A stretch of 64,000 nt of DNA, taken from Luzula sylvatica. Lineage: Eukaryota; Streptophyta; Magnoliopsida; Poales; Juncaceae. The stretch is taken from NCBI GenBank assembly GCA_946800325.1, contig OX326959.1:34419027-34483026 (forward strand). The letters run 5' to 3'. Under the pieces are notes generated by a model. It saw only the letters and a list, made by a program, of their open reading frames with translations. It did not search any database and was not told the origin of the DNA. Shown here one piece after another: positions 10,685 through 23,160 of this stretch (positions are counted from its first letter, which is position 1; every line of letters begins with the position of its first letter). A program made the position numbers and the translations under genes.

Positions 10685-13600
10685 GACTAACATATGCAAA
10701 TTTCTATTTTTCCAATTTTTTGCATAAAATCAAAAACTGAAGTCTAACACCTTCAAAAATATCAATTATCATTTTTTCTAAAAAAAACCAAAATAGTTCT
10801 CTAAAATGATCAAAATACTTCATTATTCATGTTTTTCTCAAAAAATTCCGTGATTGAAGACTAACACATACAAATTTCTATTTTCCCAATTTTTTGCAAA
10901 AAATAAAAAACTGAAGTCTAACACCTTCAAAAATATCAATTATCATTTTTTCAAAAAAAGAGCAAAATAGTTCTCTAAAATGAGCAAAATACTTCATTTT
11001 TCATGTTTTTCTCAAAAAACTCCGGGATTGAAGACTAGCACATACAAATTTCTATTTTTCCCCACTTTTTCCATAAAATCAAAAACTGAAGTCTAACACC
11101 TTCAAAAATATCAATTATCATTTTTTCTAAAAAAGACCAAAATAGTTCTCTAAAATGAGCAAAATACTCCAGTTTTCATGTTTTTCTCAAAAAACTCCCG
11201 GATTGAAGACTAACACATACAAATTTCTATTTTTCCAATTTTTTACATAAAATCAAAAACTGAAGTCTAACACCTTCAAAAATATCAATTATCATTTTTT
11301 CTAAAAAAGACCAAAATAGTTCTATAAAATGATCAAAATACTTCATTATTCATGTTTTTTCTCAAAAAATTCCGTGATTGAAGACTAACACATACAAATT
11401 TATATTTTCCCAATTTTTTTTGCAAAAAATCACAAACTGAAGTCTAACACCTTCAAAAATATCAATTATCATTTTTTCTAAAAAACACCAAAAGAGTTCT
11501 CTAAAATGAGAAAAATACTTCATTTTTCTTGTTTTTCTCAAAAAACTCCGGGATTGAAGACTAACACATACAAATTTCTATTTTTCCTATTTTTTGCAAA
11601 AAATCAAAAACTGAAGTCTAACACCTTCAAAAATATCAATTATCATTTTTTCTAAAAAAGACCAAAATAGTTCTCTAAAATGAGAAAAATACTTCAGTTT
11701 TCATGTTTTTCTCAAAAAACTCCGGGATTGAAGACTAACACATACAAATTTATATTTTTCAAATTTTTTGCATAAAATCAAAAACTGAAGTCTAACACCT
11801 TCAAAAATATCAATTATCATTTTTTCTAAAAAAGACCAAAATAGTTCTCTAAAATGATCAAAATACTTCATTATTCATGTTTTTCTCAAAAAATTCCGTG
11901 ATTGAAGACTAACACATACAAATTTCTATTTTCCCAATTTTTTGCAAAAAATCAAAAACTGAAGTCTGACACCTTAAAAAATATCAATTATAATTTTTTC
12001 TAAAAAAGACCAAAATAGTTCTCAAAAATGAGAAAAATACTTCATTTTTCATGTTTTTCTCAAAAAACTCCGGGATTGAAGACTAACACATACAAATTTC
12101 TATTTTTCCTACTTTTTCGATAAAATCAAAAACTGAAGTCTAACACCTTAAAAAATATCAATTATCATTTTTTCTAAAAAAGACCAAAATAGTTCTCTAA
12201 AATGAGCAAAATACTTTATTTTTCATGATTTTCTCAAAAAATTCCGGGATTGAAGACTAACACATACAAATTTCTATTTTTCCTATTTTTTTGCATAAAA
12301 TCAAAAACTAAAGTCTAACACCTTCAAAAATATCCACTAACATTTTTTCTAAAAAAGACCAAAATAGTTCTCTAAAATGAGCAAAATACTTCATTTTTCA
12401 TGTTTTTCTCAAAAAACTCCGGGATTGAAGACTAACATATACAAATTTCTATTTTTCCAATTTTTTACATCAAATCAAAAACTGAAGTCTAACACCTTCA
12501 AAAATATCAATTATCATTTTTTGTAAAAAAGACCAAAATAGTTCTCTAAAATGATCAAAATACTACATTATTCATGTTTTTCTCAAAAAATTCCGTGATT
12601 GAAGACTAACACATACAAATTTCTATTTTTCCATTTTTTTGCAAAAAATCAAAAACTGAAGTCTAACACCTTAAAAAATATCAATTATCATTTTTTCTAA
12701 AAGAGTCCAAAATAGTTCTCTAAAATGAGCAAAATACTTCATTTTTCATGTTTTTCTCAAAAAACTTCGTGATTGAAGACTAACACATACAAATTTCTAT
12801 TTTTCCTATTTTTTGCAAAAAATCAAAAACTGAAGTCTAACACCTTCAAAAATATCAATTATCAATTGTTCTAAAAAAGACCAAAATAGTTCTCTAAAAT
12901 GAGCAAAATACTTAATTTTTCATGTTTTTCTCCAAAAACTCCGGGATTGAAGACTAACATATACAAATTTCTATTTTTACAATTTTTTGCATAAAATTAA
13001 AAACTGTAGTCTAACACCTTCAAAAATATCAATTATCATTTTTTCTAAAAAAGAGCAAAATAGTTCTCTAAAATGATCAAAATACTTCATTATTCATGTT
13101 TTTCTCAAAAAATTCCGTGATTGAAGACTAACATATGCAAATTTCTATTTTTCCAATTTTTTGCATAAAATCAAAAACTGAAGTCTAACACCTTCAAAAA
13201 TATCAATTATCATTTTTTCTAAAAAAAACCAAAATAGTTCTCTAAAATGATCAAAATACTTCATTATTCATGTTTTTCTCAAAAAATTCCGTGATTGAAG
13301 ACTAACACATACAAATTTCTATTTTCCCAATTTTTTGCAAAAAATAAAAAACTGAAGTCTAACACCTTCAAAAATATCAATTATCATTTTTTCAAAAAAA
13401 GAGCAAAATAGTTCTCTAAAATGAGCAAAATACTTCATTTTTCATGTTTTTCTCAAAAAACTCCGGGATTGAAGACTAGCACATACAAATTTCTATTTTT
13501 CCCCACTTTTTCCAGAAAATCAAAAACTGAAGTCTAACACCTTCAAAAATATCAATTATCATTTTTTCTAAAAAAGACCAAAATAGTTCTCTAAAATGAG

Positions 13601-15566
13601 CAAAATACTCCAGTTTTCATGTTTTTCTCAAAAAACTCCCGGATTGAAGACTAACACATACAAATTTCTATTTTTCCAATTTTTTACATAAAATCAAAAA
13701 CTGAAGTCTAACACCTTCAAAAATATCAATTATCATTTTTTCTAAAAAAGACCAAAATAGTTCTATAAAATGATCAAAATACTTCATTATTCATGTTTTT
13801 TCTCAAAAAATTCCGTGATTGAAGACTAACACATACAAATTTATATTTTCCCAATTTTTTTTGCAAAAAATCACAAACTGAAGTCTAACACCTTCAAAAA
13901 TATCAATTATCATTTTTTCTAAAAAACACCAAAAGAGTTCTCTAAAATGAGAAAAATACTTCATTTTTCTTGTTTTTCTCAAAAAACTCCGGGATTGAAG
14001 ACTAACACATACAAATTTCTATTTTTCCTATTTTTTGCAAAAAATCAAAAACTGAAGTCTAACACCTTCAAAAATATCAATTATCATTTTTTCTAAAAAA
14101 GACCAAAATAGTTCTCTAAAATGAGAAAAATACTTCAGTTTTCATGTTTTTCTCAAAAAACTCCGGGATTGAAGACTAACACATACAAATTTATATTTTT
14201 CAAATTTTTTGCATAAAATCAAAAACTGAAGTCTAACACCTTCAAAAATATCAATTATCATTTTTTCTAAAAAAGACCAAAATAGTTCTCTAAAATGATC
14301 AAAATACTTCATTATTCATGTTTTTCTCAAAAAATTCCGTGATTGAAGACTAACACATACAAATTTCTATTTTCCCAATTTTTTGCAAAAAATCAAAAAC
14401 TGAAGTCTGACACCTTAAAAAATATCAATTATAATTTTTTCTAAAAAAGACCAAAATAGTTCTCAAAAATGAGAAAAATACTTCATTTTTCATGTTTTTC
14501 TCAAAAAACTCCGGGATTGAAGACTAACACATACAAATTTCTATTTTTCCTACTTTTTCGATAAAATCAAAAACTGAAGTCTAACACCTTAAAAAATATC
14601 AATTATCATTTTTTCTAAAAAAGACCAAAATAGTTCTCTAAAATGAGCAAAATACTTTATTTTTCATGATTTTCTCAAAAAATTCCGGGATTGAAGACTA
14701 ACACATACAAATTTCTATTTTTCCTATTTTTTTGCATAAAATCAAAAACTAAAGTCTAACACCTTCAAAAATATCCACTAACATTTTTTCTAAAAAAGAC
14801 CAAAATAGTTCTCTAAAATGAGCAAAATACTTCATTTTTCATGTTTTTCTCAAAAAACTCCGGGATTGAAGACTAACATATACAAATTTCTATTTTTCCA
14901 ATTTTTTACATCAAATCAAAAACTGAAGTCTAACACCTTCAAAAATATCAATTATCATTTTTTGTAAAAAAGACCAAAATAGTTCTCTAAAATGATCAAA
15001 ATACTACATTATTCATGTTTTTCTGAAAAAATTCCGTGATTGAAGACTAACACATACAAATTTCTATTTTTCCATTTTTTTGCAAAAAATCAAAAACTGA
15101 AGTCTAACACCTTAAAAAATATCAATTATCATTTTTTCTAAAAGAGTCCAAAATAGTTCTCTAAAATGAGCAAAATACTTCATTTTTCATGTTTTTCTCA
15201 AAAAACTTCGTGATTGAAGACTAACACATACAAATTTCTATTTTTCCTATTTTTTGCAAAAAATCAAAAACTGAAGTCTAACACCTTCAAAAATATCAAT
15301 TATCAATTGTTCTAAAAAAGACCAAAATAGTTCTCTAAAATGAGCAAAATACTTAATTTTTCATGTTTTTCTCCAAAAACTCCGGGATTGAAGACTAACA
15401 TATACAAATTTCTATTTTTACAATTTTTTGCATAAAATTAAAAACTGTAGTCTAACACCTTCAAAAATATCAATTATCATTTTTTCTAAAAAAGAGCAAA
15501 ATAGTTCTCTAAAATGATCAAAATACTTCATTATTCATGTTTTTCTCAAAAAATTCCGTGATTGAA
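10685..15566 (+). repeat. Tandem duplication, 2,441 bp x 2
   Basis: Copy 1 is about 10,685-13,125 and copy 2 about 13,126-15,566. Five rare markers repeat at exactly 2,441 bp: CATATGCAAATTTC (10,691 and 13,132), TCAAAAAAAGAGC (10,951 and 13,392), ACTTTTTCGATAAAATC (12,111 and 14,552), TATCCACTAAC (12,331 and 14,772) and AAAACTGTAGTC (about 12,998 and 15,439). Fourteen monomers make up the unit. The junction falls in a monomer whose first part reads TTCCGTGATTGAAGACTAAC and whose continuation is the copy-1 start, as expected from unequal exchange between misaligned monomers. Differences are very few, for example CATAAAATC against CAGAAAATC near 11,071 and 13,512. Confidence 0.9.
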
Positions 15567-17678
15567 GACTAGCACATACAAATTTCTATTTTCCCAATTT
15601 TTTGCAAAAAATCAAAAATTGAAGTCTAACACCTTCAAAAATATCAATTATCATTTTTCCTAAAAAAGAGCAAAATAGTTCTCTAAAATGAGCAAAATAC
15701 TTCATTTTTCATGTTTTTCTCAAAAAACTCCGGGATTGAAGACTAACACATACAAATTTCTAATTTTCCAATTTTTTTGCATAAAATCAAAAACTGAAGT
15801 CTAACACCTTCAAAAATAACAATTATCATTTTTTCTAAAAAAGACCAAAATAGTTCTCTAAAATGATCAAAATACTTCATTATTCTTGTTTTTCCCAAAA
15901 AATTCTGTTATTGAAGACTAACACATACAAATTTCTATTTTCCCAATTTTTTGCAAAAAATCAAAAGCTGAAGTCTAACACCTTCCAAAATATCAATTAT
16001 CATTTTTTCTAAAAAAGACCAAAATAGTTCTCTAAAATGAGCAAAATACTTCATTTTTCATGTTATTCTCAAAAAATTCCGTGATTGAGGACTAACACAT
16101 ACAAATTTCTATTTTTCCAATATTTTGCAAAAAATCAAAAACTGAAGTCTAACACCTTCAAAAATATCAATTATCATTTTTTCTAAAAGAGTCCAAAATA
16201 ATTCTCTAAAATAAGAAAAATACTTCATTTTTCATGTTTTTCTCAAAAAACTTCGTGATTGAAGACTAACACATACAAATTTCAATTTTTCCAATTTTTT
16301 GCAAAAAATCAAATAATGAAGTCTAACACCTTCAAAAATATCAATTATCATTTTTTCTAAAAAAGACCAAAATAGTTGTCTAAAATGAGCAAAATACTTT
16401 ATTTTTCATGATTTTCTCAAAAAATTCCGGGATTGAAGACTAACACATACAAATTTCTATTTTTCCAATTTTTTGCAAAAAATAAAAAACTGAAGTCTAA
16501 CACATTCAAAGATATCAATTATCATTTTTTCTAAAAAAGACCAAAATAGTTCTCTATAATGAGCAAAATACTTCATTTTTCATGTTTTTCTCAAAAATAT
16601 CAATTATTATTTTTTCTAAAAGAGTCCAAAATAATTCTCTAAAATGAGAAAAATACTTCATTTTTCTTGTTTTTCTCAAAAAGCTTCGTGATTGAAGACT
16701 AACACATACAAATTTCTATTTTTCCTATTTTTTGCAAAAAATCGAAAACTGAAGTCTAACACCTTCAAAAATATCAATTATCATTTTTTCTAAAAAAGAC
16801 CAAACTAGTTCTCTAAAATGAGCAAAATACTTCATTTTTCATGATTTTCTTATAAAATTCCGGGATTGAAGACGAACACATACAAATTTCTATTCTTCCT
16901 ATTTTTTGCATAAAATCAAAAACTGAAGTCTAACACCTTCAAAAATATCAATTATCTTTTTTTCTAAAAAAGACCAAAATAGTTCTCTCAAATGAGCAAA
17001 ATACTTCATTTTTCATTTTTTCTCAAAAAACTCCGGGATTGAAGACTAACACATACAAATTTCTATTTTTCGAATTTTTTGCATAAAATCAAAAACTGAT
17101 GTGTAACACCTTCAAAAATATCAATTATCATTTTTTCTAAAAATGACCAAAATAGTTCTCTAAAATGAGCAAAATACGTCAATATTCACTTTTTTCTCAA
17201 AAAATTCCGTGATTGAAGACTAACACATACAAATTTCTATTTTCCAAATTTTTTTGCAAAAAATCACAAACTGAAGTCTAACACCTTCAAAAATATCAAT
17301 TATCATTTTTTCTAAAAAACACCAAAATAGTTCTCTAAAATGAGCAAAATACTTCATTTGTCATGTTTTTCTCGAAAAAGTCCGTGATTGAAGACTAACA
17401 CATACAAATTTCTATTTTTCCTATTTTTTGCATAAAATCAAAAACTGAAGTCTAACACCTTCAAAAATATCAATTATCATTTTTTCTAAAAAAGACCAAA
17501 CTAGTTCTCTAAAATGAGCAAAATACTTCATTTTTCATGATTTTCTCAAAAAATTCCGTGATTGAAGACTAACACATACAAATTACAATTTTTCCAATTT
17601 TTTGCACAAAATCAAAAACTGAAGTGTAACACCTTCAAAAATATCAATTATCATTTTTTCTAAAAAAGACCAAAATAG
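15567..17678 (+). repeat. Block copied from, or with, about 5.55-7.65 kb
   Basis: This segment matches 5,545-7,657 at a constant offset of about 10,022 bp: TTCTGTTATTG (5,881 and 15,903), the 85-bp monomer (6,528 and 16,550) and the 171-bp monomer (7,658 and 17,679). Small differences, such as CTCTCAAATGAGC near 16,986 and ACGTCAATATTC near 17,176, are private to this copy. It holds only satellite monomers. Confidence 0.85.
16550..16634 (+). repeat. 85-bp truncated monomer, copy 3
   Basis: It starts TTCTCTATAATGAGC, as do copies 1, 2, 5, 6, 7 and 10, and has the same TCAAAAATATC junction. It lies 10,022 bp after copy 2. Confidence 0.92.
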
Positions 17679-17849
17679 TTCTCTAAAATGATCAAAATAC
17701 TTCTTTCATGTTTTTCTTAAAAAACTCCGGGATTGAAGACTAACACATACAAATTTCTATTTTTCCTACTTTTTCCATAAAATCAAAAACTGAAGTCTAA
17801 CACCTTCAAAAATATCAATTATCATTTTTTCTAAAAAAGACCAAAATAT
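17679..17849 (+). repeat. 171-bp marker monomer, copy 2
   Basis: Same 3-bp loss, on a GATC-type A sub-unit, followed by an ATATCTCT monomer. It has the private form GTTTTTCTTAAAAAAC. Confidence 0.9.
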
Positions 17850-18550
17850 ATCTCTAAAATGAGCAAAATACTTCATTTTTCATGTTTGTCTCAAAAAATT
17901 CCGGGATTGAAGACTAACACATACAAATTTCTATTTTTCCTATTTTTTGCATAAAATCAAAAACTGAAGTCTAACACTTTCAAAAATATCAATTATCAAT
18001 TTTTTCTAAAAAAGACCAAAATAGTTCTCTAAAATGAGCAAAATACTTCATTTTTCATGTTTTTCTCAAAAAACTCCGGGATTGAAGACTAACACATACA
18101 AATTTCTATTTTTCCAATTTTTTTGCATAAAATCAAAAACTGATGTCTAACACCTTCAAAAATATCAATTATCATTTTTTCTAAAAAAGACCAAAATAGT
18201 TCTCTAAAATGATCAAAATACTTCATTATTCATGTTTATCTCAAAAAATTCCGTGATTGAAGACTAACACATACAAATTTCTATTTTCCCAATTTTTTTT
18301 TGCAAAAAATCACAAACTGAAGTCTAACACCTTCAAAAATATCAATTATCATTTTTTCTAAAAAACACCAAAATAGTTCTCTAAAATGAGCAAAATACTT
18401 CATTTTTCATGTTTTTCTCGAAAAACTCCGTGATTGAAGACAAACACATACAAATTTATATTTTTCCTATTTTTTGCATAAAATCAAAAACTGAAGTCTA
18501 ACACCTTCAAAAATATCAATTATCATTTTTTCTAAAAAAGACCAAAATAG

Positions 18551-18721
18551 TTCTCTAAAATGATCAAAATACTTCTTTCATGTTTTTCTCAAAAAACTCC
18601 GTGATTGAAGACAAACACATACACATTTCTATTTTTCCTACTTTTTCCATAAAATCAAAAACTGAAGTCTAACACCTTCAAAAATATCAATTATCATTTT
18701 TTCTAAAAAAGACCAAAATAT
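18551..18721 (+). repeat. 171-bp marker monomer, copy 3
   Basis: Same loss, but its middle reads CTCCGTGATTGAAGACAAAC with ATACACATTTC, a state taken from the monomer type that precedes it. This suggests exchange inside the monomer. Confidence 0.88.
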
Positions 18722-21700
18722 ATCTCTAAAATGAGCAAAATACTTCATTTTTCATGTTTGTCTCAAAAAATTCCGGGATTGAAGACTAACACATACAAAT
18801 TTCTATTTTTCCTATTTTTTGCATAAAATCAAAAACTGAAGTCTAACACTTTCAAAAATATCAATTATCATTTTTTTCTAAAAAAGACCAAAATAGTTCT
18901 CTAAAATGAGCAAAATACTTCATTTTTCATGTTTTTCTCAAAAAACTCCGGGATTGAAGACTAACACATACAAATTTCTATTTTTCCAATTGTTTTGCAT
19001 AAAATCAAAAACTGATGTCTAACACCTTCAAAAATATCAATTATCATTTTTTCTAAAAAAGACCAAAATAGTTCTCTAAAATGATCAAAATACTTCATTA
19101 TTCATGTTTATCTCAAAAAATTCCGTGATTGAAGACTAACACATACAAATTTCTATTTTCCCAATTTTTTTTTGCAAAAAATCACAAACTGAAGTCTAAC
19201 ACCTTCAAAAATATCAATTATCATTTTTTCTAAAAAACACCAAAAGAGTTCTCTAAAATGAGAAAAATACTTCATTTTTCATGTTTTTCTCAAAAAACTC
19301 CGGGATTGAAGACTAACACATACAAATTTCTATTTTTCCTATTTTTTGCAAAAAATCAAAAACTGAAGTCTAACACCTTCAAAAATATCAATTATCATTT
19401 TTTCTAAAAAAGACCAAAATAGTTCTCTAAAATGAGAAAAATACTTCAGTTTTCATGTTTTTCTCCAAAAACTCCGGGATTGAAGACTAACACATACAAA
19501 TTTATATTTTTCCAATTTTTTGCATAAAATCAAAAACTGAAGTCTAACACCTTCAAAAATATCAATTATCATTTTTTCTAAAAAAGACCAAAATAGTTCT
19601 CTAAAATGATCAAAATACTTCATTATTCATGTTTTTCTCAAAAAATTCCGTGATTGAAGACTAACACATACAAATTTCTATTTTCCCAATTTTTTGCAAA
19701 AAATCAAAAACTGAAGTCTGACACCTTCAAAAATATCAATTATAATTTTTTCTAAAAAAGACCAAAATAGTTCTCAAAAATGAGAAAAATACTTCATTTT
19801 TCATGTTTTTCTCAAAAAACTCCGGGATTGAAGACTAACACATACAAATTTCTATTTTTCCTACTTTTTCCATAAAATCAAAAACTGAAGTCTAACACCT
19901 TAAAAAATATCAATTATCATTTTTTCTAAAAAAGACCAAAATAGTTCTCTAAAATGAGCAAAATACTTTATTTTTCATGATTTTCTCAAAAAATTCCGGG
20001 ATTGAAGACTAACACATACAAATTTCTATTTTTCCTATTTTTTTTGCATAAAATCAAAAACTAAAGTCTAACACCTTCAAAAATATCCATTAACATTTTT
20101 TCTAAAAAAGACCAAAATAGTTCTCTAAAATGAGCAAAATACTTCATTTTTCATGTTTTTCTCAAAAAACTCCGGGATTGAAGACTAACATATACAAATT
20201 TCTATTTTTCCAATTTTTTACATCAAATCAAAAACTGAAGTCTAACACCTTCAAAAATATCAATTATCATTTTTTGTAAAAAAGACCAAAATAGTTCTCT
20301 AAAATGATCAAAATACTACATTATTCATGTTTTTCTCAAAAAATTCCGTGATTGAAGACTAACACATACAAATTTCAATTTTTCCATTTTTTTGCAAAAA
20401 ATCAAAAACTGAAGTCTAACACCTTAAAAAATATCAATTATCATTTTTTCTAAAAGAGTCCAAAATAGTTCTCTAAAATGAGCAAAATACTTCATTTTTC
20501 ATGTTTTTCTCAAAAAACTTCGTGATTGAAGACTAACACATACAAATTTCTATTTTTCCTATTTTTTGCAAAAAATCAAAAACTGAAGTCTAACACCTTC
20601 AAAAATATCAATTATCAATTGTTCTAAAAAAGACCAAAATAGTTCTCTAAAATGAGCAAAATACTTCATTTTTCATGTTTTTCTCAAAAAATTCCGGGAT
20701 TGAAGACTAACACATACAAATTTATATTTTTACTATTTGTTGCATAAAATCCAAAACTGAAGTCTAACACCTTCAAAAATATCAATTATCATTTTTTCTA
20801 AAAAAGACCAAAATAGTTCTCTAAAATGAGCAAAATACTTAATTTTTCATGTTTTTCTCCAAAAACTCCGGGATTGAAGACTAACATATACAAATTTCTA
20901 TTTTTACAATTTTTTGCATAAAATTAAAAACTGAAGTCTAACACCTTCAAAAATATCAATTATCATTTTTTCTAAAAAAGACCAAAATAGTTCTCTAAAA
21001 TGATCAAAATACTTCATTATTCATGTTTTTCTCAAAAAATTCCGTGATTGAAGACTAGCACATACAAATTTCTATTTTCCCAATTTTTTGCAAAAAATCA
21101 AAAATTGAAGTCTAACACCTTCAAAAATATCAATTATCATTTTTCCTAAAAAAGAGCAAAATAGTTCTCTAAAATGAGCAAAATACTTCATTTTTCATGT
21201 TTTTCTCAAAAAACTCCGGGATTGAAGACTAACACATACAAATTTCTAATTTTCAAATTTTTTGCATAAAATCAAAAACTGAAGTCTAACACCTTCAAAA
21301 ATAACAATTATCATTTTTTCTAAAAAAGACCAAAATAGTTCTCTAAAATGATCAAAATACTTCATTATTCTTGTTTTTCCCAAAAAATTCTGTTATTGAA
21401 GACTAACACATACAAATTTCTATTTTCCCAATTTTTTGCAAAAAATCAAAAGCTGAAGTCTAACACCTTCCAAAATATCAATTATCATTTTTTCTAAAAA
21501 AGACCAAAATAGTTCTCTAAAATGAGCAAAATACTTCATTTTTCATGTTATTCTCAAAAAATTCCGTGATTGAGGACTAACACATACAAATTTCTATTTT
21601 TCCAATATTTTGCAAAAAATCAAAAACTGAAGTCTAACACCTTCAAAAATATCAATTATCATTTTTTCTAAAAGAGTCCAAAATAATTCTCTAAAATAAG

Positions 21701-22034
21701 AAAAATACTTCATTTTTCATGTTTTTCTCAAAAAACTTCGTGATTGAAGACTAACACATACAAATTTCAATTTTTCCAATTTTTTGCAAAAAATCAAATA
21801 ATGAAGTCTAACACCTTCAAAAATATCAATTATCATTTTTTCTAAAAAAGACCAAAATAGTTGTCTAAAATGAGCAAAATACTTTATTTTTCATGATTTT
21901 CTCAAAAAATTCCGGGATTGAAGACTAACACATACAAATTTCTATTTTTCCAATTTTTTGCAAAAAATAAAAAACTGAAGTCTAACACATTCAAAGATAT
22001 CAATTATCATTTTTTCTAAAAAAGACCAAAATAG

Positions 22035-22119
22035 TTCTCTATAATGAACAAAATACTTCATTTTTCATGTTTTTCTCAAAAATATCAATTATTATTTTTT
22101 CTAAAAGAGTCCAAAATAA
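22035..22119 (+). repeat. 85-bp truncated monomer, copy 4
   Basis: Same junction. A private change gives TATAATGAACAAAA where the other copies have TATAATGAGCAAAA. The following monomer has CTTGTTTTTCTTAAAAAGC, another private change. Confidence 0.92.
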
Positions 22120-22989
22120 TTCTCTAAAATGAGAAAAATACTTCATTTTTCTTGTTTTTCTTAAAAAGCTTCGTGATTGAAGACTAACACATACAAATTT
22201 CTATTTTTCCTATTTTTTGCAAAAAATCAAAAACTCAAGTCTAACACCTTCAAAAATATCAATTATCATTTTTTCTAAAAAAGACCAAACTAGTTCTCTA
22301 AAATGAGCAAAATACTTCATTTTTCATGATTTTCTTATAAAATTCCGGGATTGAAGACGAACACATACAAATTTCTATTCTTCCTATTTTTTGCATAAAA
22401 TCAAAAACTGAAGCCTAACACCTTCAAAAATATCAATTATCTTTTTTTCTAAAAAAGACCAAAATAGTTCTCTAAAATGAGCAAAATACTTCATTTTTCA
22501 TGTTTTTCTCAAAAAACTCCGGGATTGAAGACTAACACATACAAATTTCTATTTTTCGAATTTTTTGCATAAAATCAAAAACAGATGTGTAACACCTTCA
22601 AAAATATCAATTATCATTTTTTCTAAAAATGACCAAAATAGTTCTCTAAAATGAGCAAAATACTTCATTTTTCATGTTTTTCTCGAAAAAGTCCGTGATT
22701 GAAGACTAACACATACAAATTTCTATTTTTCCTATTTTTTGCATAAAATCAAAAACTGAAGTCTAACACCTTCAAAAATATCAATTATCATTTTATCTAA
22801 AAAAGACCAAACTAGTTCTCTAAAATGAGCAAAATACTTCATTTTTCATGATTTTCTCAAAAAATTCCGTGATTGAAGACTAACACATACAAATTACAAT
22901 TTTTCCAATTTTTTGCACAAAATCAAAAACTGAAGTCTAACACCTTCAAAAATATCAATTATCATTTTTTCTAAAAAAGGCCAAAATAG

Positions 22990-23160
22990 TTCTCTAAAAT
23001 GATCAAAATACTTCTTTCATGTTTTTCTCAAAAAACTCCGGGATTGAAGACTAACACATACAAATTTCTATTTTTCCTACTTTTTCCATAAAATCAAAAA
23101 CTGAAGTCTAACACCTTCAAAAATATCAATTATCATTTTTTCTAAAAAAGACCAAAATAT
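22990..23160 (+). repeat. 171-bp marker monomer, copy 4
   Basis: Standard form on a GATC-type sub-unit A, followed by an ATCTCT monomer at 23,161. Confidence 0.9.

Larger units (their letters stand above)
17650..19250 (+). repeat. Duplication with 871-bp spacing (five monomers)
   Basis: Two copies of the 171-bp marker monomer, at 17,679 and 18,551 (872 bp), each precede the same run: an ATATCTCT monomer with CATGTTTGTCTC, a CCTATTTTTTGC monomer with AACACTTTC, and a GATGTCTAACACC monomer. The similarity covers about 17,650-18,370 against 18,520-19,240. A monomer with CTCGAAAAACTCCGTG lies between the copies and has no counterpart after the second. Confidence 0.8.
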
